Shown piece after piece: positions 43,819 to 52,944 of a stretch of 64,000 bases of DNA. The DNA is from Erythrobacter sp. (GTDB lineage: Bacteria; Pseudomonadota; Alphaproteobacteria; Sphingomonadales; Sphingomonadaceae). Position 1 is the first letter of the stretch. Each line of letters begins with the position of its first letter. Below the pieces are notes generated by a model. It worked only from the letters and a program-made list of their open reading frames with translations. It was not told the origin of the DNA and did not search any database. Location of the stretch: positions 1-64,000 of the forward strand of contig JAMNXO010000001.1 in NCBI GenBank assembly GCA_023653115.1, in the 5' to 3' direction. The position numbers and the translations under genes are program-made.

Positions 43819-44439
43819 ATGACACGCAAAGCCTCTCTCCACTTCATCGACTCGTGCAGCCGCCAGCGTGCCGAATTGGCGCGTGTGGGTTTCGCCCTGG
43901 GCCACCATTGTGAGGTCTACGGCGATTTGTCCGAGCTTTCTGTCCACCCGCCACGCGAAGGCATCATCATCGCGCGCGACACCGCAGAGGAAGGCGGCGT
44001 CGGCATGATCCTTGACCGGCTGAGCCGGCTCGGCATCTGGCTGCCGCTCATCGCGGTGGATGTGCAGCCCCGCCCGGGCCGCATTGTCGAGGCGATCAAG
44101 GCAGGTTCGCTGGATTATCTCGCCCTGCCGCTCGATCCCGAGCGTTTCACCCGCTGTCTCACCCGCATCGGCAAGGAAGCCGAGCAGTTCGGCGCCGCCC
44201 GCCGCCGCATGATCGAAGCGCGCGACCGCATCTCGACCCTCTCGACCCGTGAGCGCGAAGTGCTCGACTGGCTGGCCGAGGGCAGCAGCAACAAGGCCAT
44301 CGCGCGCGAGCTCGATATCAGCCCCCGCACGGTGGAAATCCACCGCGCCAATATGATGAACAAGCTGGGCGCACGCCACGCAGCCGAGGCCGTGCGGCTG
44401 CGGCTCGAAGCCAAGCTCGAACCGAAATTGCGGGCCTGA
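43819..44439 (+). CDS. LuxR/FixJ-type transcriptional regulator with degenerate receiver
   Basis: This 206-aa protein has an N-terminal receiver-like domain and a C-terminal LuxR helix-turn-helix (LSTREREVLDWLAEGSSNKAIARELDIS, split; about 140-165; then RTVEIHRANMMNKLGA). The receiver lacks the acidic pair at the end of beta-1 (FIDSCSRQ has one Asp) and has leucine instead of the conserved lysine in LALPLDPERF. Phosphorylation by a normal kinase is therefore doubtful. The start is ATG 43819; no histidine kinase is nearby. Confidence 0.82.
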   Translation: MTRKASLHFIDSCSRQRAELARVGFALGHHCEVYGDLSELSVHPPREGIIIARDTAEEGGVGMILDRLSRLGIWLPLIAVDVQPRPGRIVEAIKAGSLDYLALPLDPERFTRCLTRIGKEAEQFGAARRRMIEARDRISTLSTREREVLDWLAEGSSNKAIARELDISPRTVEIHRANMMNKLGARHAAEAVRLRLEAKLEPKLRA

Positions 44440-44722
44440 CGCAAGGCAAGCGGAAGGCGCCCTGCCGCTAAGAGGCAGGGCGGTGACCGCTGACCGCTGG
44501 CGGTTCACGAACGTCTGCCACGTGCGGCCAACGCCTCCGGCCGCACGGGCAGGCTACACGACCGTTACGGGACAAGACCCCCGGGCGGCTCTGGAACTGC
44601 GGATGCAGAGTACCGGGGCCGCCAACTTTGTTTTGGGGCGCGTGCGGCAGCTTCTATCGCGGTGTGCGGGGCCGCGCGGGGTATGGGCCGCGCTGGGTAT
44701 GTGGCGCGCGTCGGTCAGCCGA
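44440..44722. other. Intergenic region with two strong GC stems
   Basis: This 283-nt stretch separates the LuxR-type regulator from the convergent extensin-like gene. GCCCTGCC/GGCAGGGC (44459-44481) is a terminator-like stem just after the regulator, and CGTGCGGCC/GGCCGCACG (44521-44547) is a second 9-bp stem with a 9-nt loop. The rest is G/C-rich, with no credible protein frame. A small RNA is possible but I cannot match any known family. Confidence 0.5.
44459..44481 (+). terminator. Stem-loop after the LuxR-type regulator
   Basis: GCCCTGCC (44459-44466) and GGCAGGGC (44474-44481) pair perfectly around a 7-nt loop (GCTAAGA), 20 nt after the stop codon. No T-run follows, so it may be a Rho-assisted end or a stabilising 3' structure. 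Confidence 0.55.
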
Positions 44723-45451
44723 TCAGCGACAGAACTTCGCGCTGCCGCCTTCGAGGTGGAAGTGATCCTCGTGCGCGGCATTGTAGGCCGGGCCGAGCAC
44801 GGTGCCGAAGCGTTTGCAGGCGCTCTTGTGGACCACCCGCAGAAACTCGCGCGTGGCCGCATCGCCGCCGTCCCAATCGCGCTTCAAGACAATCCGCCGA
44901 CCGTCAGCCAGCACGAAGCCTGACACGTCGATCGCCTCGGCACGGGCGTGGGCGGAGCGGCGTTCGCTCCCCGCGACATTGCGGCAGGCGTAGGAGCCCA
45001 TTGTCTCGATCTTCGCGATCGGGCTGCCGAGCAGCTGGCGCGCGGCGCGGTCGACGCCGAAGCGCGCCCAGTCGCCGAACGCCTTGGCCGTGCCGCAGCG
45101 CACCGGGCCAAGGTTGCTGATGCTGAGCGGTGCGCGGTCGCCCGCCAGCGCCGAGAGTTGCACCGTGCCAAGCTTGTTGCACCCGGGCGCGGCGTAGGTA
45201 TCGGGCAACCGTTCAAACCGCGCCCCGCTCGCGCCGAGATCGGCAAGGCAGCCGAGTTCCTCGCTCGAAGTGGTGTAGCCTTGCGGGGCCGAGGTGATGC
45301 GGGTGGCCGGGCGGGCAGGCGCGCTGGCCGATCCGCTCGCCGCTCCCGGCGCTGCGCCGCCGCTGCCGCCTGGCACCAGCGAGCCGCACGCCGTCAGCGC
45401 CAGTGCGCTGGCCAGAAGCGTCAAGCTGCGAAGATGGTCCCTCGTCGTCAT
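44723..45451 (-). CDS. Extensin-like C-domain lipoprotein
   Basis: The 242-aa protein starts at ATG 45451 (ACGACGAGG before it). The lipoprotein signal ends ALTACG (Cys about 18), followed by a Gly/Ala/Ser-rich linker. The extensin-like C-terminal domain (about 60-240) shows YTTSSEELGCLADLGA, the His in SAHARAEAIDVSGFVLADG, and the closing AAHEDHFHLEGG, which together form a zinc-peptidase-like (D-Ala-D-Ala carboxypeptidase) His-Asp-His set. Six cysteines lie in that domain. It probably acts on the cell wall. Confidence 0.85.
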   Translation of the reverse strand: MTTRDHLRSLTLLASALALTACGSLVPGGSGGAAPGAASGSASAPARPATRITSAPQGYTTSSEELGCLADLGASGARFERLPDTYAAPGCNKLGTVQLSALAGDRAPLSISNLGPVRCGTAKAFGDWARFGVDRAARQLLGSPIAKIETMGSYACRNVAGSERRSAHARAEAIDVSGFVLADGRRIVLKRDWDGGDAATREFLRVVHKSACKRFGTVLGPAYNAAHEDHFHLEGGSAKFCR

Positions 45452-45547
45452 GACTAAGGAAAGTTGCACAAGAATGGTTAACAAGCCGGAAACACGTTAG
45501 CCCGAAGGTTGGCCCGAAGCATGATCGCCTCGCGCCGGTGATAGCGC

Positions 45548-45937
45548 TCAGGGCAGCTCGTCGGCGACCTGTTCCCACAATTCGATCTTCACGCCATCGG
45601 GATCGAGCAGCCAGGCAAACTTGCCATAGCCCTCGTCTGCCTCGCCAAGGATGGCGACCTCCTTGGCGCGCAGCATGGCGACAAAGCCGTCCAGATCATC
45701 AACCCGCAGGTTGATCATGAAGCCGCCGCTGCCGGGCTTGATATACTCATCATCGGCAAAGTGGCTGATCAGCGAATAGGGGTGCTGGCGCGGCTCGGCG
45801 TCCCATGCCAGTTGCGGGCCATAGGGGCCGTCGATCCCCAGCGTATCGCGATACCAGTCGCGGGTCGCGGCCGGATCCTTCACCACATAGAACACGCCGC
45901 CAAGTCCGGTGACGCGCGGTTGTGCTGCCTTGTTCAT
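45548..45937 (-). CDS. VOC-family (glyoxalase/bleomycin-resistance fold) protein
   Basis: The 129-aa protein has two beta-alpha-beta-beta-beta halves with GLGGVFYVVKDPAATRDWYRDTLGI (split) and NLRVDDLDGFVAMLRAKE, ending KFAWLLDPDGVKIELWEQ, where the glutamate is the metal ligand. The family covers glyoxalases, dioxygenases and resistance proteins, and the substrate cannot be read from the sequence. It stands alone. Confidence 0.85.
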   Translation of the reverse strand: MNKAAQPRVTGLGGVFYVVKDPAATRDWYRDTLGIDGPYGPQLAWDAEPRQHPYSLISHFADDEYIKPGSGGFMINLRVDDLDGFVAMLRAKEVAILGEADEGYGKFAWLLDPDGVKIELWEQVADELP

Positions 45938-45991
45938 TTCTGTGTCCCGCTCATGCAGGGGTTATGCGCCGGTTTGCGGAGCGGGGAAAGA

Positions 45992-47461
45992 TCAGTCTGC
46001 GCGGCTGTGCGGCCGGGTCATCCGGCTCACGAGGATGATCGCCAGGAAGGCCGCGATGAAGCCCGGCACGATCTCGTAGAGCCCCGGTCCGCCCATGAAT
46101 GCCGCGTTCCAGCCGAGCGCGATCCAGCCCGCGACCACGCCCGCGCCGGTCACCAGTCCCGCCACCGCGCCCGCGCCGGTCATGCCGCGCCACATCAACG
46201 CCAGCAGGATCAGCGGGCCGAACGCGGCGCCAAACCCCGCCCATGCGTTGGCGACAAGGCCGAGCACCTGGCTCTCGGGATCGGCGGCGATGACCATCGC
46301 GGCGCCCGCCACCAGTGCCACCGAAAGGCGCCCGATATTCACCGCCTCGCGCTCGCTCGCATTGCGGCGCAGGAACAGGCGGTAGAAGTCCTCGGTGAGC
46401 GAGGAAGAGGAAACGAGGAGCTGCGAGGCAATCGTGCTCATGATCGCAGCCAGCAGCGCGGCATAGAGGAAGCCGGTGACCGCCGGGTGGAACAGCAATT
46501 GCGCGAGCAGGATGAAGATCGTCTCGGGATCTTCGACCACCAGTCCGGTGCTTTCCGCATAGGCGCGGCCCGCAAGCCCCACCGCGACCGCGCCGACCAG
46601 CGAGATCACCATCCAGCTCATCCCGATCACGCCGGCGCGGCCGACGTTCTCCACGCGGTCGATCGCCATGAACCGAACGATGATATGCGGCTGGCCGAAA
46701 TAGCCGAGCCCCCAGGTCACCGCGCTGATCACGCCTACGAGACTCGCGCCCTGGGTGAGGCTGAGGAAGCCGTCCTGCGGCACTGCGGCAATATCGATCC
46801 CCGCGCTGGCTTCGGTCCCGAACAGGATCACCAGCGGCATCACCACCAGCGCCACCATCATGATCATGCCTTGCACGAAATCGGTCAGGCTGACGGCGAG
46901 GAACCCGCCGATCATGGTGTAAACCAGCACGATCCCCGCCGTGATGATGATGCCGAGCATATAGTCCGAAAGGCCCGTCGCCGGCAGCGATCCGGCAAAG
47001 GCGGTGGCGAACAGCTTGCCCCCGCCGACCATGCCGGATGCGGTGTAGACGGTGAAGAAGCCGACGATGATGATCGCCGATGTCACCCGCAGCGTCGTGC
47101 CGCTTTCAGGGAAGCGGTTGGCGAGGAATTGCGGGATGGTGAGCGCATTGCCCAGCCGCTCGGTCTGTTCGCGCAGACGCGGGGCAACGATGATCCAGTT
47201 GAGCGCCGCGCCCACCGTCAGCCCGATGGCGATCCACGCTTCGACCAGCCCGCCTGCATAAATTGCGCCGGGCAGGCCGAGCAGCAGCCAGCCCGACATA
47301 TCCGAAGCGCCCGCGCTGAGTGCGGTGACCGAGGGCGAAAGGTTGCGTCCGGCCAGCAGATAGCCCTCGGAGTCTCCCCGGGTTTTGGCCCAGGCATAGA
47401 CTCCGATGGCGATCATCAGGACGAAATAGGCAGCGAGGCTGGCAAGGGTATAGGCGTTCAT
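45992..47461 (-). CDS. putP: Sodium/proline symporter
   Basis: This 489-aa SSS-family permease starts at ATG 47461; ATG 47479 is six codons earlier. LAGRNLSPSVTALSAGASDMSGWLLLGLPG (split; about 38-70) is the PutP signature, and MIGGFLAVSLTDFVQGMIM holds the sodium-site region. About 13 transmembrane helices are predicted. It couples L-proline uptake to the sodium gradient. It is transcribed alone, between the VOC protein and typA genes. Confidence 0.93.
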   Translation of the reverse strand: MNAYTLASLAAYFVLMIAIGVYAWAKTRGDSEGYLLAGRNLSPSVTALSAGASDMSGWLLLGLPGAIYAGGLVEAWIAIGLTVGAALNWIIVAPRLREQTERLGNALTIPQFLANRFPESGTTLRVTSAIIIVGFFTVYTASGMVGGGKLFATAFAGSLPATGLSDYMLGIIITAGIVLVYTMIGGFLAVSLTDFVQGMIMMVALVVMPLVILFGTEASAGIDIAAVPQDGFLSLTQGASLVGVISAVTWGLGYFGQPHIIVRFMAIDRVENVGRAGVIGMSWMVISLVGAVAVGLAGRAYAESTGLVVEDPETIFILLAQLLFHPAVTGFLYAALLAAIMSTIASQLLVSSSSLTEDFYRLFLRRNASEREAVNIGRLSVALVAGAAMVIAADPESQVLGLVANAWAGFGAAFGPLILLALMWRGMTGAGAVAGLVTGAGVVAGWIALGWNAAFMGGPGLYEIVPGFIAAFLAIILVSRMTRPHSRAD

Positions 47462-47544
47462 AGGCGCGGGGGGTAACAACCCCGCCGTGCCTTGACCACT
47501 ACCCGCCGCGAGTTTTCCCGCAGCGGGCTATTCCGGCCTTTGGA

Positions 47545-49377
<1,833 letters not shown>

Positions 49378-49795
49378 TTTTTCGAGTTTTCCAGTCAAAA
49401 CCCGGGCGCAGCCGAACCGGGCAGGTCAAAAGCATGGCGCACGGCCAGGCGCGCGGGGTTAGGCCGGGTTTGTGGCGGGTTGGCGACAGGCCGCGACGCT
49501 ACGGCACAGTGCCGCGTGCGTGCTGCTTGTTGCAATGCAACATCGCCGCGCCGCCTAGCGCAAGAGTGCTCGCGGGGCAAGCGCCGGGGCGCGGGCGCGG
49601 CATTGCAATGGCTTACTCACTGTTGCGTCAGTGCCACACAGGCGCCTTTTGCCCCGGAAAAGCGCGGGCTTTGCGCTTGTCGCGAGTCCGTCACTCGCTT
49701 ATCACAATCGCCGACGACCGCGGGAGAGAGCGCATCGGGAGGTGCGTGCCGGAAAACCGGCGCCGGGGTCGAGGGATTTGAGGAGAGGAGCTTCC
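49378..49795. promoter_or_regulatory. Divergent promoter region between typA and the TonB receptor, with a TGTTGCA palindrome
   Basis: No gene is visible in these 418 nt. The clearest element is the inverted repeat TGTTGCA-A-TGCAACA (49528-49542). A related single half site, GCATTGCAATGGC, lies at 49600-49612. Such TGC/GCA palindromes resemble sites of PhaR-type or other alphaproteobacterial repressors, but I cannot assign a protein. The 80 nt before the receptor are AT-poorer and carry a GAGGAGAGGAG Shine-Dalgarno. The interval probably holds promoters for both genes. Confidence 0.5.
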
Positions 49796-52381
49796 ATGCG
49801 TTCGACCCACACCGGCACTGCCGGATCGTACCGATTCACCCTGCTGGCAGGTGCTGCAGCCTTCGCCGTCGCTATGCCGGGCGTTGCCCAGGCACAGGAC
49901 GCCGAGCCTGAAGCGCAAGAAGGCAGCAACCAGATCATCGTTACCGCGTCCAAGCGCGAGCAGACGCTGCAGGAAACCCCGATCTCGGTGTCGGTGACCA
50001 GCGGCGAAGTGCTTGAGCAGGCGCAGATCCGCGACGTGCTCGACCTGCAGACGGTCACCCCGTCGCTGCGCGTGAGCCAGCTGCAGAGCGCCTCGTCGAC
50101 CACCTTCATCATCCGCGGCTTCGGCAACGGCGATAACAACTTCGGCATCGAGCCTTCGGTCGGCGTGTTCATCGACGGCGTGTTCCGTTCGCGCTCGGCT
50201 GCGGCGCTGTCCGACCTCAACATGGTCCAGCGCATCGAAGTGCTGAACGGGCCGCAATCGACCCTGTTCGGCAAGAACGCGTCGGCCGGTGTGATTTCGG
50301 TCGTGACCAAGGAGCCGCAGTATGAATTCGGCGGCCAGGTCGAAGCCAGCTACGGCAACTTCAACGCCATCGTCCTGCGCGGCGAACTGACCGGCCCGAT
50401 CAGCGAGAACATCGCCTGGTCGCTCGACGGCAGCTACAACAAGCGTGATGGCTACGCGACGATCGTCAACCTCGACGAGGAAATCTCCGAGCGTAACCGC
50501 TGGTCCGCCCGCGGCCAGCTGCTGATCGAGCCGAGCGCCGACCTCAAGATCCGCGCGATTGCCGATTACTCGAAGATCGACGAAGCCTGCTGTCAGGTCT
50601 CGACGCTGGTGGCCGGCCCGACGGCGCCTGCGATCTTCGCTGTCGGCGGCGCGCTCGACACCAATTTCTTCAGCTACAACACCTTCCTGAACCAGGTTCC
50701 GGAAAACGTCGTCGACAACTACGGCGGCTCGATCCAGGCTGACTGGAACATCGGCAACCTGACTGTCACCTCGATCACCGCCTATCGCGAGCTCGAGAAC
50801 TTCCAGAACCAGGATGTCGACTTCACCAGCGCCGAAGTCGTCAGCGAAATCCGTAACCAGAAGGTCGATACCTTCACCCAGGAACTGCGGATCGCTTCGG
50901 ACTTCGATGGTCCGCTCAACTTCCTGCTCGGCGGGTTCTACTTCGACGAGTCGATCACGCAGGACAGCAGCCTGACCACCGGTCCGGATGCGCGTCCGTT
51001 CTTCGCTCTGCTCGCCGGCAACCCGCTGGTGTTCAACGGTGTGGAAGCCGGTCTCGGCCTGCCGCAGGGCTCGATCTTCTCGGCCGGCCCGCTGACCGCA
51101 GAGCAGTTCTCGATGGACAACACCGCTTGGTCGGTGTTCGGCACGGTCGACTTCGAGCCGATCGATGGCCTCGTGTTCACCGCGGGCTTCAACTACACCG
51201 ACGACAAGAAGGACTTCGCGCTCACCCAGCAGGCGTTTGACGAGCTTGCCAACATCAACCTCGTCGATGCGTTCATCACGGGCGCGACCCTGCAGAACCC
51301 GGGCATCCCCGATGTCTTCACCCGCGCCCAGTTCCAGGCGCTGCCCGGTGCCGTCCAGCAGCAGCTGCTCGCCGCTGCCACCAACCCGGCGACCAACCCG
51401 CTGATCGGCCTTGCGCCCTTCCAGTTCCAGCCGCCGTTCCTCAACCTGCCGAACGCGGTGGAGCCGGGCCGCACGCGGGATGACGAGTTCACCTACCTGC
51501 TTCGCGCTGCCTATCAGGTGTCGAACGAAGTCAACGTCTACGCCAGCTACTCGACCGGCTTCAAGGCGAGCTCGGTCAACCTGTCGCGTGATAGCCGTCC
51601 GGTGTTCGGCGACTACATCCCCGGTCCGGGCCGCTCGTTCTTCGGCGCGCCGTCCTCGCCGGTCACCGATGCTGGCCTTGCCGTGCCGAACCTCGGCACC
51701 GGTTCGCGCTTTGCCGGGCCGGAAGAAGCGGAAGTGTACGAGCTGGGCATGAAGGCGCAGTGGGACGGCTTCGGCTTCAACCTCGCGCTGTTCGACCAGA
51801 CCATCCAGGGCTTCCAGAGCTTCCTGTTCACCGGCACCGGCTTCCAGCTGAACAATGCGGGTGAGCAGTCGGTGATGGGCTTCGAACTCGACAGCTCGAT
51901 CCGTCCGGTTGACGGCCTCGTGTTCACCTTCGCGATGACCTACCTCGATGCCAAGTTCGACAGCTTCACCGAAAGCCCGGTGGGTGATTTGACCGGCGCG
52001 CGTCCGGGCGGCATCCCCGAATTCAGCATCGCCACCTCGGCGACCTACACGCATGAATTCGGCTCGAGCGGCAACAAGCTGGTGACGCGTCTCGACTATG
52101 CCCACGAAAGCAATGTCGACATCAACAACGGTCTGCCGACCTTCAACGGTCCGATCACCGCGCGTCGCAACAACACGATCTTCAGCCGCGAAACCAACCT
52201 CGTGAACGGCTCGATCATCTTCCAGATGGAAAGCGGCATCGAAGTCGGCGCATGGGCGCGCAACCTGCTTGACGATCAGTACATCATCACGGTGTTCGAC
52301 GGCGTTGCGCAGTCCGGCACGGTCTCGGGCTACCCGAGCCAGCCGCGCACCTATGGCGGTCTGGTGCGTTTCAAGTTCTGA
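49796..52381 (+). CDS. TonB-dependent outer-membrane receptor
   Basis: The 861-aa protein starts at ATG 49796 after a strong GGAGAGGAG site. A signal peptide ends AQAQD (about residue 38). The TonB box region (IIVTASKREQTLQETPISV), plug domain with TFIIRGFGNGDNNFGIEPSVG and IEVLNGPQSTLFGKNASAGV (about 98-165), and a 22-strand barrel ending in YGGLVRFKF follow. The terminal aromatic residue is typical for BAM recognition. Sphingomonad receptors of this subclass take up diverse organic substrates. None can be named here. A classic terminator follows. Confidence 0.93.
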   Translation: MRSTHTGTAGSYRFTLLAGAAAFAVAMPGVAQAQDAEPEAQEGSNQIIVTASKREQTLQETPISVSVTSGEVLEQAQIRDVLDLQTVTPSLRVSQLQSASSTTFIIRGFGNGDNNFGIEPSVGVFIDGVFRSRSAAALSDLNMVQRIEVLNGPQSTLFGKNASAGVISVVTKEPQYEFGGQVEASYGNFNAIVLRGELTGPISENIAWSLDGSYNKRDGYATIVNLDEEISERNRWSARGQLLIEPSADLKIRAIADYSKIDEACCQVSTLVAGPTAPAIFAVGGALDTNFFSYNTFLNQVPENVVDNYGGSIQADWNIGNLTVTSITAYRELENFQNQDVDFTSAEVVSEIRNQKVDTFTQELRIASDFDGPLNFLLGGFYFDESITQDSSLTTGPDARPFFALLAGNPLVFNGVEAGLGLPQGSIFSAGPLTAEQFSMDNTAWSVFGTVDFEPIDGLVFTAGFNYTDDKKDFALTQQAFDELANINLVDAFITGATLQNPGIPDVFTRAQFQALPGAVQQQLLAAATNPATNPLIGLAPFQFQPPFLNLPNAVEPGRTRDDEFTYLLRAAYQVSNEVNVYASYSTGFKASSVNLSRDSRPVFGDYIPGPGRSFFGAPSSPVTDAGLAVPNLGTGSRFAGPEEAEVYELGMKAQWDGFGFNLALFDQTIQGFQSFLFTGTGFQLNNAGEQSVMGFELDSSIRPVDGLVFTFAMTYLDAKFDSFTESPVGDLTGARPGGIPEFSIATSATYTHEFGSSGNKLVTRLDYAHESNVDINNGLPTFNGPITARRNNTIFSRETNLVNGSIIFQMESGIEVGAWARNLLDDQYIITVFDGVAQSGTVSGYPSQPRTYGGLVRFKF

Positions 52382-52405
52382 TCGCACTGACTCACTGACA
52401 CAAAG

Positions 52406-52439
52406 AAGGCCCCGCGCTGATGAAGCGCGGGGCCTTTTT
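52406..52439 (+). terminator. Rho-independent terminator of the TonB receptor gene
   Basis: AAGGCCCCGCGC (52406-52417) pairs with GCGCGGGGCCTT (52425-52436) around a 7-nt loop and runs into TTTTT. It is 25 nt after the receptor stop and is the clearest intrinsic terminator in the window. Confidence 0.95.
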
Positions 52440-52507
52440 CGTTTGCGCGGGCTCGGCGAATGTGATGGATTGTCGTGGCTTAATCAGCACCAACGGGGGA
52501 TCACACA

Positions 52508-52915
52508 ATGGAATACATGATCATGCCGCTCAAGCGGTACGCCGAGTTTTCGGGACGTTCGCGGCGCAAGGAATACTGGATGTTCGTGCTGCTCCAGATG
52601 CTGTTGCTGGTGCCGCTGGTACTTCTCGTCACACTTTTCGCCGCCCCGCCTGCGGATTCAGCCGACCCGTTTGGCAGCGTTGCTGTTCTGGCAGTGCTCG
52701 GGGTCTATTTCCTCGTGTTCTTCATCCCCGGCCTCGCTGTGCAGGTCCGGCGCTTCCACGATCAGGACAAGTCGGGCTGGTTCATCCTGCTCGGCTTCAT
52801 CCCTTACGTCGGCAGCATTGTCCTGCTGGTATTCATGTGCCTCGAAGGAACCCGCGGGCCCAACCGCTTCGGTCCCGATCCCAAGGATCCCTACGCCGAA
52901 GACGTCTTCGCCTGA
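52508..52915 (+). CDS. DUF805 inner-membrane protein
   Basis: The 135-aa protein has the DUF805 start MPLKRYAEFSGRSRRKEYWMF, about three to four transmembrane helices, and the conserved RRFHDQDKSGWFILLGFIPYVGSIVLLVFMCLEGTRGPNRFGPDP region, of which RRFHD and GPNRFG are diagnostic. It is a small integral membrane protein of unknown function. A possible start six residues later (Met6) keeps the same domain. It is expressed alone downstream of the receptor terminator. Confidence 0.88.
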   Translation: MEYMIMPLKRYAEFSGRSRRKEYWMFVLLQMLLLVPLVLLVTLFAAPPADSADPFGSVAVLAVLGVYFLVFFIPGLAVQVRRFHDQDKSGWFILLGFIPYVGSIVLLVFMCLEGTRGPNRFGPDPKDPYAEDVFA

Positions 52916-52944
52916 TCTGATACTGGCCGGGCGCTGCGGGGAGC

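Noticed and set aside
44483-44923. A 146-aa plus-strand ORF
   Set aside because: It overlaps the extensin-like gene antisense and has no start signal or motif; its content is what the noncoding stems would yield by chance.
49691-52387. An 898-aa ORF on the minus strand opposite the TonB receptor
   Set aside because: It mirrors the full length of a clear receptor gene, is dominated by Arg/Val/Asp/Glu as expected from a GC-rich antisense frame, and has no recognisable domain or Shine-Dalgarno.
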